A DNA stretch of 64,000 nt from Candidatus Scybalocola faecavium (GTDB taxonomy: Bacteria > Bacillota > Clostridia > Lachnospirales > Lachnospiraceae): NCBI GenBank assembly GCA_018713145.1, contig DVFP01000013.1, positions 62,001 through 126,000 of the forward strand, written 5' to 3'. Shown in pieces: positions 51,398 to 61,270 of the stretch. The position numbers and the translations under genes are program-made. The notes below the pieces were generated by a model, which saw nothing but the letters and a program-made list of their open reading frames with translations, had not been told where the DNA came from and ran no database searches. Numbering within the stretch: the first letter of the stretch is position 1; each line of letters opens with the position of its first letter.

Positions 51398-52846
51398 ATG
51401 AAAACATCTTTAACAAAGGAGCTGGAAATGTTTACCCGGACTTTGGAAGAAAAGGCCGGGAAACTTCCCGAGGACAGCTGGCGGCTGAAATTTCATGTTA
51501 TGCCTCCTGTGGGATGGCTCAACGATCCTAATGGCCTGTGCTGGTTTCATGGAGCATACCATTTGTTTTTCCAGTATTCTCCCTCAGATCCTAATGGTGC
51601 TTTAAAATATTGGGGCCATTATGTTAGTGAAAATATGCTGACCTGGGAATATAAAGGAATTGCCCTGTATCCGGATATGCCCTATGATTGTAATGGTGTG
51701 TATTCCGGCAGCGCCCTTGTGGAAGGGGATCAGGTATGGCTTTATTACACCGGAAATGTTAAGCTTGCCGGAGATTACGATTATATCCATAATGGCCGGG
51801 AGGGAAATACTGTGGCTGCAGTCATGGATGCCCATGGCCGTATCAGCGATAAAAAGCTCCTTATGAAAAATACCGATTATCCATCAGATCTGACCTGCCA
51901 TGTACGTGACCCGAAGGTGTGGAAGGAAAACGGCCGGTATTTTATGGTCCTTGGGGCAAGAAAGCAGACAGACCGGGGCTGTGTCCTCCTTTATTCCTCC
52001 CGGGACCGGATTTCCTGGACATTGGCCAATGTGGTGGAAACCAGAGAACCTTTTGGTTATATGTGGGAATGTCCGGATGTTTTTCTCCTGGAGGGACAGC
52101 GGGTGCTGTCTGTTTCCCCCCAGGGCCTGGAGCCTCAGGGACTTGACTTTGCTAATCTTTATCAGTCCGGTTATTTTATGGTCCGTGGGAATCTGGATGG
52201 CGAGTATGCTCTGGAAAATTTCCGGGAATGGGATCGGGGATTTGATTTTTACGCACCTCAGACTTTTGAAGGAAAAGACGGACGGCGTATCCTGATCGGA
52301 TGGATGGGAATGCCGGATTGTGATTATGTCAACCATACTGTAAGCCGGGGATGGCAGCACTGTATGACCATTCCCAGAGAGCTGACTTTAAAAGACGGGC
52401 GGATTCTGCAAAATCCTGTCCGTGAGCTGGAGGATTGGCGCAGGGAGGAGCGGGCCGATGCCTGGAAGCCCGGCAGTCAGGTCCAGGCCGGAATGTGCAG
52501 TGATCTTATGATCGAAAGCATGGACCAGGACAGCTTTAAATTTTGTATTGACGATGATCTGGTGATAAACTATGATAAAGATAAGAAAATTTTTTCCATG
52601 GAATTTTTGCCGGATTCACCGATCAGTGGCGGCCGTACATTCAGAGGTGTTGCTCTGGATCATTTTGAAAGCCTGCGCATTTTACTGGACACCTCTGCCC
52701 TGGAACTTTATATTAATGAGGGGCAGGAAGTTTTTTCCACCCGCATTTATCCTGACTTTTCAGAAATGGGAGCAGATGGCCATTGGGTGACATTTTTAGA
52801 AGGATCCGGGAAAATGACTCTGTGGAAACTGGAGGAGACCAAATGA
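51398..52846 (+). CDS. scrB: Sucrose-6-phosphate hydrolase (GH32)
   Basis: A 482-residue GH32 beta-fructosidase without signal peptide. The nucleophile is in GWLNDPNG (~38-45), the transition-state Asp in VRDPKVW and the acid/base Glu near 224 in WECPDVF. It splits sucrose 6-phosphate delivered by the PTS into glucose 6-phosphate and fructose. ATG 51398 follows AGGAAGG. Its stop overlaps the kinase start by four bases. Confidence 0.95.
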   Translation: MKTSLTKELEMFTRTLEEKAGKLPEDSWRLKFHVMPPVGWLNDPNGLCWFHGAYHLFFQYSPSDPNGALKYWGHYVSENMLTWEYKGIALYPDMPYDCNGVYSGSALVEGDQVWLYYTGNVKLAGDYDYIHNGREGNTVAAVMDAHGRISDKKLLMKNTDYPSDLTCHVRDPKVWKENGRYFMVLGARKQTDRGCVLLYSSRDRISWTLANVVETREPFGYMWECPDVFLLEGQRVLSVSPQGLEPQGLDFANLYQSGYFMVRGNLDGEYALENFREWDRGFDFYAPQTFEGKDGRRILIGWMGMPDCDYVNHTVSRGWQHCMTIPRELTLKDGRILQNPVRELEDWRREERADAWKPGSQVQAGMCSDLMIESMDQDSFKFCIDDDLVINYDKDKKIFSMEFLPDSPISGGRTFRGVALDHFESLRILLDTSALELYINEGQEVFSTRIYPDFSEMGADGHWVTFLEGSGKMTLWKLEETK

Positions 52847-53820
52847 AAGACAAATTAATGGCCATTGGTGAGGCCCTGATTGATTTTGCACCAAAGCAGA
52901 TCGGTGTTCCTTTAAAGGATGTTTCTGAATTTAAGAAAGCTGTCGGAGGGGCTCCGGCAAATGTATGCGGGGCATTTTCCAAGTTGGGAGGAAGGTCGGC
53001 CATGATCACCCAGTTGGGAAAGGACGCCTTTGGAGACTGTATCGTAGAAGAGCTGGAGGGCTTTGGCATTGATACAGCTCACATTTTAAGGACTGATGCG
53101 GCCAACACGGCGCTGGCTTTTGTATCCCTGGAGGCAGATGGGAGCCGGGACTTTTCCTTTTACCGAAAGCCCAGCGCGGATATGCTTTTCTCAAAGGATG
53201 CTTTGAGGGAGGAATGGTTTAAAGATGCCTATGCCCTGCATTTTTGCTCTGTGGCTCTGGTGCCGTCACCGATGCGGCAGGCTCATGACACAGCGATTGA
53301 TATGGCCTTAAAAAATCAAGCCATTATAAGCTTTGACCCTAACGTGCGCTTCCCTTTGTGGGAGGATCATCAGGCTCTTAGAGATACGATTCTGGAATTT
53401 ATCCCCAAGGCCCATATTGTCAAGATTTCGGATGAGGAACTGGAGTTTATCACCGGATACCGGGAAGTGGAAGACGCGGCAGACATTCTATTTAAAGGCA
53501 ATGTTGCTCTGGTCATTTACACAAAGGGAAGTGACGGGGCTGTTGCCCTGACCCGGTTCGCTAAAGCTCAAGTGCCTTCCAGAAAGGTGAAGGCTGTGGA
53601 TACTACAGGAGCCGGGGACGGATTTATCGGTTCTTTCCTGTACCAGCTTTATCGGGACGGTGTCACTGCCGGAACCCTTTCGGAACTGACTGAAGAGAAG
53701 ATGGCGGAATATATTACATTTTCCAACCGGTTCTGTGAATACAGTGTTTTTGGAAACGGGGCTATCGCTTCCTATCCTACACTGGAACAGTTAGAGGATT
53801 ATGTAAGGGAAAATCCCTGA
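52843..53820 (+). CDS. scrK: Fructokinase (PfkB family)
   Basis: A 325-residue ribokinase-fold sugar kinase. GGAPANVCGAFSKLGG is the N-terminal PfkB signature and DTTGAGDGFIGSFLY near 255 holds the catalytic Asp. It phosphorylates the fructose released by the GH32 enzyme. ATGA overlap with the previous gene keeps the two at matched levels. A terminator follows. Confidence 0.93.
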   Translation: MKDKLMAIGEALIDFAPKQIGVPLKDVSEFKKAVGGAPANVCGAFSKLGGRSAMITQLGKDAFGDCIVEELEGFGIDTAHILRTDAANTALAFVSLEADGSRDFSFYRKPSADMLFSKDALREEWFKDAYALHFCSVALVPSPMRQAHDTAIDMALKNQAIISFDPNVRFPLWEDHQALRDTILEFIPKAHIVKISDEELEFITGYREVEDAADILFKGNVALVIYTKGSDGAVALTRFAKAQVPSRKVKAVDTTGAGDGFIGSFLYQLYRDGVTAGTLSELTEEKMAEYITFSNRFCEYSVFGNGAIASYPTLEQLEDYVRENP

Positions 53821-53831
53821 AATGGATAAAA

Positions 53832-53890
53832 TCAAGCTCTTGCTAAATGGATGAGAAATCACCGTTTTTAAGCAAGGGCTTAATTTTTGT
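53832..53890 (+). terminator. Terminator of the sucrose operon
   Basis: AAGC(T)CTTGCT pairs with AGCAAG(G)GCTT across a ~30-base loop, then AATTTTTG. Confidence 0.7.
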
Positions 53891-53913
53891 TTGTGGAGAA
53901 GAATGGATTTTTC

Positions 53914-53941
53914 TTGTAAAATCATTTGAAACCAGTATAAT
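53914..53941 (+). promoter_or_regulatory. Promoter of the membrane AraC regulator
   Basis: TTGTAA (53914-53919) and TATAAT (53936-53941) with a 16-base spacer. Confidence 0.6.
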
Positions 53942-53980
53942 GAAATATGACGAAAATGTTTTATAGGGGAGTATTACAGA

Positions 53981-56017
53981 GTGAAGAAAAAGAAAAAAGG
54001 TGTTTATCCTTTTATTTGGCGCTGGGTTATTTCATACATTCTGGTTTTTTTTATTCCGTTGATTTTTGGATTCATGATTTATAATTATGCTCATCGGGAA
54101 ATTGAAAATCAGATTGAAAATTCTTATATGCAAAGGATTAATCATCTGGAAAGCACTATATCTGTGGCGTTTGATACTGTAAATGGCAGATGCTGGGAGT
54201 TGCTAAACCAGGTGATAGATAATTCTATTATCTATGCCGATGAATTTGATTCGGTTCAAAGACAGTTTTTACCGGAAATACAGCGAAACATGTTTGAGAC
54301 GAAAAGTGGGAATAATTATATTTCAGAGCTGTATATTTACTTGCCAAGGTCAGACTATATGATTACGGATTCTGTTGTATATGAATATTCAGGCATCTCT
54401 GATGTGCTAAAAGTTCAAAATGGCCTGACAGACAGAGAATTTAGCCAGATTATAGAAAAAGAGAAAAAATATGGATATTTTTATATTTCGGAGTCAGAAA
54501 ACCATTCCGCATTTTTGATTAATGGAACAAAGGATGCTGTGATTTTAGCCAGGCTGGATTCTCAGGTATTGATAGAACAAATGGAAATGATGGAGTCCGA
54601 TACATGCCTGGTGGATGATAATAACCGTATGCTGACGGTAGACGGATGGACAGAAGAGTCACTTCCGGCCATTTCAGATAGTGGAAAATACCATGTATAT
54701 GATCAGGGGAGTGAATATATCGTTTCTATCCCTGTTTCCGGAGAAAATTGCAGAATTGTGAATATTATCCCAATGAGCCAGTATTTACAAAGTCTAAATC
54801 AATTTAAAAAATTAATTTATATTTATTTTGGAATTTGTGTTCTTATAGGTATCGGGGCAATTATTTATTTCCTTAGAAAAAATTATAATCCTCTTAAAGA
54901 AATTGCGGATGCAATTATGGATGACAGAAGCCAGTTGGGAGATTATTCGGCTGTTCAAAAACGCATCCGGAAACTTGTTCAGGAAAATAAAACTTATGAA
55001 AGATATGTGGAAGAATATCAAACGAATAAGATGAAGGATGCTGTCCTTATGCTTATTAAAAATGTTCATGCAGATGAGTCAGAACCGTTGGATCAGATGA
55101 AAAAATTGCAGGACAATTTGTCCGGTAAAAAGCTGGTTCTGGTAGTAATTGAGCTTGAAGAGGATACCGGACCGGTTACTCAGGAAAAGGACGCAAGAGC
55201 ATTATTGCGCTTTATTGCCGGAAATGTTGCAGAAGAACTTTTGAGGGAAAAGTATGATGTATACACGGCCCAGGAAGGACAGAATGTTTACTGTCTGGTA
55301 TATTTTAGCGATGATTTTGACGAAATTAAAGTCATTGAAACCATAACAGATAAAAGCCGGCAGCTTGTATCAATGTTTAAAGTGCGTGCTGGAGAAAGTA
55401 TTTTTGTTAATATCAGCAGAGTTTATTATTCGCTTGCGGATTTTTCTCATTGCTGGGATGAAATGATGGATTTGGAGATATACAAAGAATTTAAAAATGA
55501 TGTGCCTGAAGTCCTCGTATATGCAGATATTGAACAGGAAAATGACTGGCAAACATCACAGCAGCGTATATGGCTGAATATTGAAAGGGCAATTCATTGC
55601 AAAAACTATGTTGAGGCTGAAAATCTTGTCCAAAATTTAAAAATCGAGAAAATTCAAAAGGAGAGCAGTCTGGATGAAAAATCTGGTCCCCGGATGAATG
55701 TGGAGGATATTAAAGCGTATATTGCCGATCATTATCGGGAAGAAAGCCTTAATGTATCTTCCATAAGTGATCATTTTCATATTAATGTTTCTTATCTTTC
55801 TCAGTTTTTTAAGAAAAAGATTGGCATGGGAGTATTGGATTATATAGTAACACTAAGGATAGAGGATGCAAAAAAATTGCTTGCTGAAGGTTATACTGTA
55901 ACAAAAACGGCAGAAATGGTGGGTTATGCCAATACAAGACCTTTGATTCGGGCTTTTAAAAGGATTGAAGGAATGACGCCCTCTGAATTTATGGAAAATC
56001 TGAAAAATCAATCTTAG
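53981..56017 (+). CDS. Membrane-bound AraC-family regulator
   Basis: A 678-residue one-component regulator with membrane helices at ~15-35 (VISYILVFFIPLIFGFMIY) and ~282-302 (LIYIYFGICVLIGIGAIIYF) around an extracellular sensor of ~245 residues. A cytoplasmic middle region of unassigned fold follows, and the last 100 residues carry two helix-turn-helices (LNVSSISDHFHINVSYLSQF and VTKTAEMVGYANTRPLIRAF). Such proteins sit before sugar ABC importers in Firmicutes and probably sense the external substrate directly. It is A/T-richer than the sucrose genes. GTG 53981 follows GGGGAG. Confidence 0.9.
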   Translation: MKKKKKGVYPFIWRWVISYILVFFIPLIFGFMIYNYAHREIENQIENSYMQRINHLESTISVAFDTVNGRCWELLNQVIDNSIIYADEFDSVQRQFLPEIQRNMFETKSGNNYISELYIYLPRSDYMITDSVVYEYSGISDVLKVQNGLTDREFSQIIEKEKKYGYFYISESENHSAFLINGTKDAVILARLDSQVLIEQMEMMESDTCLVDDNNRMLTVDGWTEESLPAISDSGKYHVYDQGSEYIVSIPVSGENCRIVNIIPMSQYLQSLNQFKKLIYIYFGICVLIGIGAIIYFLRKNYNPLKEIADAIMDDRSQLGDYSAVQKRIRKLVQENKTYERYVEEYQTNKMKDAVLMLIKNVHADESEPLDQMKKLQDNLSGKKLVLVVIELEEDTGPVTQEKDARALLRFIAGNVAEELLREKYDVYTAQEGQNVYCLVYFSDDFDEIKVIETITDKSRQLVSMFKVRAGESIFVNISRVYYSLADFSHCWDEMMDLEIYKEFKNDVPEVLVYADIEQENDWQTSQQRIWLNIERAIHCKNYVEAENLVQNLKIEKIQKESSLDEKSGPRMNVEDIKAYIADHYREESLNVSSISDHFHINVSYLSQFFKKKIGMGVLDYIVTLRIEDAKKLLAEGYTVTKTAEMVGYANTRPLIRAFKRIEGMTPSEFMENLKNQS

Positions 56018-56018
56018 T

Positions 56019-56045
56019 AAAAAAGCGGCCTATGTGCCGCTTTTG
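56019..56045 (+). terminator. Terminator after the membrane AraC regulator
   Basis: AAAAGCGGC pairs with GCCGCTTTT around a six-base loop. Confidence 0.85.
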
Positions 56046-56079
56046 CTTATATTATGGCCTTTTAACGATGGTTATGTTT

Positions 56080-56111
56080 AAAATTTTAGCCTGTTTTAGC
56101 ACTAAAATTTT
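56080..56111 (+). promoter_or_regulatory. Inverted repeat before the binding-protein gene
   Basis: Perfect 10-bp arms AAAATTTTAG / CTAAAATTTT around 12 bases, with two direct TTTTAGC motifs. It lies ~165 bases before the solute-binding protein gene and is a candidate site for the upstream AraC regulator, which would bind direct repeats. Confidence 0.5.
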
Positions 56112-56273
56112 GGACATATAAAAAGGTGGCTATTTACATTCGCAATGCGGTTTGCTAAGGTAAAGCCAACATTAATGTTTGTGTTTCCGGAGACACTTTA
56201 TATTATGTATATGCATAGACGCGAGGCAGTGCATAAGAGCAAGGGTTGCGAATTTGAAAGGAGTGTCAGACAA

Positions 56274-57920
56274 ATGAAAAGAAAATTATGGAAAAATTTA
56301 GTGGGAACAGGATTAATCGTTTCAATGGTTTTACCGGTAATCGCTTGCGGTGATGGAAATGCTGAAAGCTCAACGGCGTCGGTATCCGAAAACGGAAATT
56401 CCCAAGAGACTGCGGCTTTTTCCTGGCCGGTACAGGATGAAACATTATCAATATGGACTTTATGGGAAAGTAATTACCTCACCAGTATGGAAGATATTCC
56501 TACATTTGCTGTTATGGAAGAAGAAACCGGGGTTCACTTAGATATTACTACAGTAAGCTATATGGAATACGCGGAAAAATATAGTATTATGCTGGCTAAT
56601 AATGATTATCCGGATATTATATGTGATGGGGTCGGAGGAACGTCATCCTATCCCGGAGGGATCGAAAAAGCAGTTCAGGATGGAGTGTACCTGGATCTTA
56701 CAGATCTGGTAGATCAATATATGCCCAATTATAAGAAAATACTGGAGGATTATCCGGAAATTAAAAAGGAAGTTACAACGGATGATGGCAGAATCTGCGC
56801 GATTTATACGATTCAGACAGACAATACAGGAACACCTACCGCTCCGCCTAATGGGGCAGGCTTGGCCATACGACAGGATTGGCTGGATGAACTGAATCTG
56901 GAAGTCCCTGAAACGATTGACGATTGGCATACGGTCCTTACAGCGTTTAAAAACGAAAAAAATTGTGAGGCTCCTTTGATGATCGGCAGTACAGGAACGA
57001 TTGAAAATGGCGCCTTTATTACAGCTTATGGGGTTGCGCCTGAATTTTATCAGGCAGACGGAACCGTAAAATATGGACCTATTGAAGATGGCTATAAGGA
57101 TTATCTTACAACAATGGCACAGTGGTATGAAGAAGGTTTGATTGATCCCAATTTTGTTGCCAATGACGCATCCAGCAATGCGCCATTTGAGTATTCCGCA
57201 TCTGACCGGACCGGCGCATTCTCTACAGCATACGGATTTATGGGTACTGCTTTCTATTCCGATATGCATATGGTGGATAATGACCAGTATTGCCTTACGG
57301 CTGTAAATAATCCGGTCCTTAACAGTGGTGACACACCGGAATGTCTGACACTGCCTACCATCTCCGCTTCATCTTATGCAATCAGCACAAGCTGCGATAA
57401 TCCGGAATTGGCTGCAAGATGGCTGGATTATCAATTCTCTCAGGATGCTTTTATGTTGAACAGTTTTGGTATTGAAGGGGAAACGTATACAGTAGGTGAA
57501 GATGGAACAGTGACGCTGGCAGATAGCGTTATTCATCCGGAACAAGAGGGTATATCATCCTCAGATTACTTCGCAACTTTAGTGCCTGCCTATAATTGGC
57601 CTGGATTGATTTCTATGGAAACACAGGAAGATTTTGTAGGGGATGAGCTTCGCCTGGAAGCAAGAGATGTTTGGAGCTCAGATGGGACAGACATGGTGAT
57701 TCCATCCAGAGTTTCCATGACCTCTGAAGAATCCAGTGATTATATGGCGGCCTATACATCGATTCAAACTTATGTGCAGGAAATGACAACTAAATTTATT
57801 ATGGGAACAGAATCCATTGATGACCAATGGGATAATTATGTCAGCACTATAGACTCTCTTGGAATCGATACATGTATACAATACCAGCAGGCAGCATTAG
57901 ACAGATATAATGAGCGTTGA
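56274..57920 (+). CDS. Sugar ABC transporter, solute-binding lipoprotein
   Basis: A 548-residue family 1-type solute-binding protein. The signal peptide ends in the lipobox VIAC with Cys near 25, then a Ser/Glu/Asn-rich linker. The mature part has the binding-protein order (WTLWESN, YPDIICDGVGG, AIRQDWLDELNLEVPETIDD, LAARWLDYQFS). The long form, ~540 residues, is typical of LplA/YtcQ-type proteins for complex oligosaccharides. ATG 56274 follows GGAG; upstream in-frame codons precede the ribosome site and are non-coding. Confidence 0.92.
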   Translation: MKRKLWKNLVGTGLIVSMVLPVIACGDGNAESSTASVSENGNSQETAAFSWPVQDETLSIWTLWESNYLTSMEDIPTFAVMEEETGVHLDITTVSYMEYAEKYSIMLANNDYPDIICDGVGGTSSYPGGIEKAVQDGVYLDLTDLVDQYMPNYKKILEDYPEIKKEVTTDDGRICAIYTIQTDNTGTPTAPPNGAGLAIRQDWLDELNLEVPETIDDWHTVLTAFKNEKNCEAPLMIGSTGTIENGAFITAYGVAPEFYQADGTVKYGPIEDGYKDYLTTMAQWYEEGLIDPNFVANDASSNAPFEYSASDRTGAFSTAYGFMGTAFYSDMHMVDNDQYCLTAVNNPVLNSGDTPECLTLPTISASSYAISTSCDNPELAARWLDYQFSQDAFMLNSFGIEGETYTVGEDGTVTLADSVIHPEQEGISSSDYFATLVPAYNWPGLISMETQEDFVGDELRLEARDVWSSDGTDMVIPSRVSMTSEESSDYMAAYTSIQTYVQEMTTKFIMGTESIDDQWDNYVSTIDSLGIDTCIQYQQAALDRYNER

Positions 57921-57937
57921 TGGGATGGAGGCCGAAA

Positions 57938-58858
57938 ATGAAGAAAAAAGCAAAAAATTTTGTCAGTGATTTAAGACATAATAAAATATTATGGATAATG
58001 CTTCTGCCTGTCATTGCATATTATATTATTTTTTGCTATCTGCCCATGTTTGGTATTGTCATCGCCTTTGAAGATTTTTCTCCGGCATTAGGTGTTTTTA
58101 AAAGCCGCTGGGTAGGACTTAAAAATTTTGTTGATTTTTTTAGCGGAATTTATGCATGGCGTTTAATTAGAAATACATTTTTAATGGGCCTTTATGATAT
58201 TGCGGTGAATTTTACTGCTCCCATTATTTTCGCGTTGCTGCTGAATGAGATTGGAAACAAATTTTTTAAACGATTATCTCAGACCATTAGTTATATGCCA
58301 TATTTTATTTCTGTTGTTGTTGTCTGCGGTCTGGTAATTAATTTTACCAGCAGCAGCGGCGTGATTTCTACCTTTGTGGCATGGATCGCTGGAACAACAC
58401 CGGAAAATCTTCTGGCTAATCCTGCATATTTCAGGGCTATTAACGTGTTGTCCGGCCTTTGGCAGGGTTTAGGCTATGGCAGTATCATTTATTTAGCAGC
58501 ATTAAGCAGTGTCAGTCAGGAACTTTATGAAGCTGCCCGTATTGATGGAGCAGGATATTTTCAGCAGATGCTTCATATTACTTTACCGGCAATCGCGCCT
58601 ACCATTATTTTAATGCTGATTATGAGGATTGGTATGATCATGGGAACTGGCGGAGATAAAATACTTCTTTTGTATTCACCTGCCACTTACGAAACAGCAG
58701 ATGTGATCAGTACATATACTTATCGAATGGCTTTTGACGGGGCAGGAAATTATGGATTAAGTGCGGCAGTAGGCTTATTTAATTCAGTAATTAATACAAT
58801 ACTTCTTCTGGCAGCTAATGGTATCAGCAAAAAGTTTTCGGAGACAAGCTTATTTTAG
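57938..58858 (+). CDS. ABC transporter permease, LplB-type
   Basis: A 306-residue permease with six helices. The ATPase-contact loop EAARIDGAGYFQQMLHITLP has the EAA motif of binding-protein-dependent sugar permeases. ATG 57938 follows GGAGG; 17 bases separate it from the binding-protein gene. Confidence 0.93.
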   Translation: MKKKAKNFVSDLRHNKILWIMLLPVIAYYIIFCYLPMFGIVIAFEDFSPALGVFKSRWVGLKNFVDFFSGIYAWRLIRNTFLMGLYDIAVNFTAPIIFALLLNEIGNKFFKRLSQTISYMPYFISVVVVCGLVINFTSSSGVISTFVAWIAGTTPENLLANPAYFRAINVLSGLWQGLGYGSIIYLAALSSVSQELYEAARIDGAGYFQQMLHITLPAIAPTIILMLIMRIGMIMGTGGDKILLLYSPATYETADVISTYTYRMAFDGAGNYGLSAAVGLFNSVINTILLLAANGISKKFSETSLF

Positions 58859-58873
58859 TTGGGAGGTGAAACA

Positions 58874-59752
58874 GTGAAGCACAAAAGTCTTTCCAGAAAA
58901 ATATTTTTAGCGTTTGATTATGCTTTGATTACACTGATTATTATAATTTGTATCATTCCTGTATGGCATGTTTTTATGGGATCTTTTAGCCAGCCCAATC
59001 TTTTGGAAAGCAACGCAAAGCTCTTATTAAAACCATTAGGTGATTTGACCCTTGTCGGATACCAGTATATTTTAAATTATAAAAATATTTGGGTGGGTTA
59101 TGGCAATACGATTATTTATACGATTTTGCAATGCCTTATAACGGGATTTCTCACATTATTGGCAGGATATGTTTTATCCCGTAAAAGATTTAAATACCGT
59201 AATGGGGTTATGGCGTTTATCGCGTTTACTATGCTGTTTAATGGAGGTATGATCCCAACTTATATGGTTGTCCGGGAACTGCATATATTAAATACCCCCT
59301 GGGCTCTGCTTTTGCCCAGTGCCATGAATGTGATGTATATTATTATTATGCGTACCGGGATTGAAACGATTCCGGAAACCCTTGAAGAGTCAGCCCGTCT
59401 GGATGGCGCCGGTGAACTTGCCATAGCCTTTAAGATCATGCTGCCATTAAGTAAGGCGTCTTTTGCTGTAATTATTTTGTTTACAGCAGTAATGAAATGG
59501 AATGAATGGTATCCTGCGTTGTTATATATTTCTGATAAATCCCTTTATCCTCTGCAAATGTTTTTAAGGGAGATCTTGACAATGAATAAGGATATTACCA
59601 GTGGAACGGATATGTTAAGCAGCATGTCAAATTATAAAGTGATTATACAATACTGCTCTATTGTAGTAGCAACAGTACCGATTTTGTGTGTGTATCCTTT
59701 TGTTCAAAAGCATTTTGAGAAGGGAATGCTGATCGGATCTATTAAAGGATGA
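58874..59752 (+). CDS. ABC transporter permease, YtcP-type
   Basis: A 292-residue permease with six helices and the EAA loop ESARLDGAGELAIAFKIMLP. It pairs with the LplB-type subunit. GTG 58874 follows GGGAGGTGA. No ATP-binding subunit is encoded nearby; as in other Firmicutes, a shared MsmX/UgpC-type ATPase elsewhere in the genome probably drives it. Confidence 0.93.
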   Translation: MKHKSLSRKIFLAFDYALITLIIIICIIPVWHVFMGSFSQPNLLESNAKLLLKPLGDLTLVGYQYILNYKNIWVGYGNTIIYTILQCLITGFLTLLAGYVLSRKRFKYRNGVMAFIAFTMLFNGGMIPTYMVVRELHILNTPWALLLPSAMNVMYIIIMRTGIETIPETLEESARLDGAGELAIAFKIMLPLSKASFAVIILFTAVMKWNEWYPALLYISDKSLYPLQMFLREILTMNKDITSGTDMLSSMSNYKVIIQYCSIVVATVPILCVYPFVQKHFEKGMLIGSIKG

Positions 59753-59776
59753 ATCAAGAAAGAAAGGATGAGATGT

Positions 59777-61207
59777 ATGGGAGAAATTGTTTTAAAACCT
59801 GGGGTATCGGTTGTAGGAAGCGGTGATATAAGACGGCCTGACGGGATGATTTTAAATGAAAGAGGATTTTATGACCAAAATTCACACATCATGCCGGAAA
59901 ATTTTATTGAAACTGGCGGAATGATCAGTGATGATGAATATAGTACCTGGATTGAATATGTACCGGATAGCTATACTGGGAATGATCCGGTTCCCTTGGT
60001 AGTTTCCTGCCATGGCGGCGGTCAGAGCGGATGGGGCCAGGCTTATGGAACAAGCTGGATGAATGTGGCAGATCGGGAAGGCTTTATTGTCGTTTTCCCG
60101 GATGCAAAGAAACAACATGCATGGCGAGTGAACCGTACGCCGGACGATAGGGATTTGGACAGTCCGGATATTCGTTTTTTAAAGGCATTGATTGAGAAAA
60201 TGAAAGAAAAATATAATATCGATGACCGGAGAATTTTTATGCAGGGAATGTCCATGGGGGATTTGGTGACATTGCAGTTTGCCCGGACCCATGGGGATCT
60301 GCTTGCCGGAGCCGCCTGTGCCGCCGGCCCGGCTGAAAAGACAACTTTATTTACAGATCAGGGAAACACCAAAAAACATATCTGTCCGGTGCCTATGTTT
60401 GAAAGCCGCGGTGAACACGACAGTATGGAGGGCCATGAACAAAGGTTTATAAAAAATAAAGCCAATTTGGATTTTTGGCGTCAGATTAACGGCTGTACGA
60501 CTGATCCTGAATTTGAAATCAATATGGATAATAACTATATTTATTTTCAGGGAAACGAGGCAGATGTAATTTACAGAGATGTAAAAGCCCGGGGACATGG
60601 ACAGACCTTTGATGATGCAGATTTTGTGTGGAGAAAGTTCTTTTCACGATTAAAACGTGTAAATGGAAAAATTATACGAGATAAAAGTGTGAAAGAAATA
60701 AGAGGCGATGATAAAGCAGTTGTTTTTGCAGAGCAGTGTTCAAAGATTTATGTAAATAACAAGATTATTCCATTGGAAGGCCCGGTTCCATATATTGTTC
60801 AAGATATTTTAACTTATCCTCAGGATGTGCCGGAACCTATTTTGGAAAATTTTAAAAAGATGCATTTTGATTTTGAACCGGTATTATATGTTCCCGTTGC
60901 AGGGATTGCACAGGCTTTTCAGCTAAAAGCCAAGATTTCCGGAGAAACGGCTGAAATCATATTGCCGGATGGAAAACACTTGAGATTTTCAGCAGGTAAT
61001 GTAGGATGTGTTTGTGATAATACAATATATTCCATGAATAGGCAGGCAGAATTTAAAGACGGATACTTATTTATCTCGGCAAAATGGTTTGCAGCTATGT
61101 TTTTAAATCGCTTTGTTATTGAGAATAGAGGCGTATTATACATTTCAGACCATTATGGTGAAATGACCTGGGATATGTCAGAATTTATAAAAACTTTCCT
61201 GAAATAA
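59777..61207 (+). CDS. PHB-depolymerase/feruloyl-type esterase with copper-amine-oxidase-like C-terminal domain
   Basis: A 476-residue protein. Residues ~50-290 form an alpha/beta esterase of the PHB-depolymerase/CE1 type: VSCHGGGQSGWGQ, the nucleophile Ser near 158 in QGMSMGD, and His in RGHGQTFDDADF. Residues ~300-476 contain two copies of a YVN-x-PxxG segment (IYVNNKIIPLEGPVPYI, LYVPVAGIAQAF), as in the copper amine oxidase N-terminal-like domains that bind cell walls or ligands. There is no signal peptide. As last gene of the sugar ABC operon it probably removes acyl groups from imported glycans. Confidence 0.8.
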   Translation: MGEIVLKPGVSVVGSGDIRRPDGMILNERGFYDQNSHIMPENFIETGGMISDDEYSTWIEYVPDSYTGNDPVPLVVSCHGGGQSGWGQAYGTSWMNVADREGFIVVFPDAKKQHAWRVNRTPDDRDLDSPDIRFLKALIEKMKEKYNIDDRRIFMQGMSMGDLVTLQFARTHGDLLAGAACAAGPAEKTTLFTDQGNTKKHICPVPMFESRGEHDSMEGHEQRFIKNKANLDFWRQINGCTTDPEFEINMDNNYIYFQGNEADVIYRDVKARGHGQTFDDADFVWRKFFSRLKRVNGKIIRDKSVKEIRGDDKAVVFAEQCSKIYVNNKIIPLEGPVPYIVQDILTYPQDVPEPILENFKKMHFDFEPVLYVPVAGIAQAFQLKAKISGETAEIILPDGKHLRFSAGNVGCVCDNTIYSMNRQAEFKDGYLFISAKWFAAMFLNRFVIENRGVLYISDHYGEMTWDMSEFIKTFLK

Positions 61208-61222
61208 ATGATATTGTAAGGA

Positions 61223-61270
61223 GTCTCTGCTCTATGTACGAATAGCTATCCATAGAGCAGAGGCTTTTTT
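61223..61270 (+). terminator. Terminator after the esterase gene
   Basis: CTCTGCTCTATG pairs with CATAGAGCAGAG around a 14-base loop, then TTTTTT. It overlaps the stop codon of the convergent gene. Confidence 0.9.
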
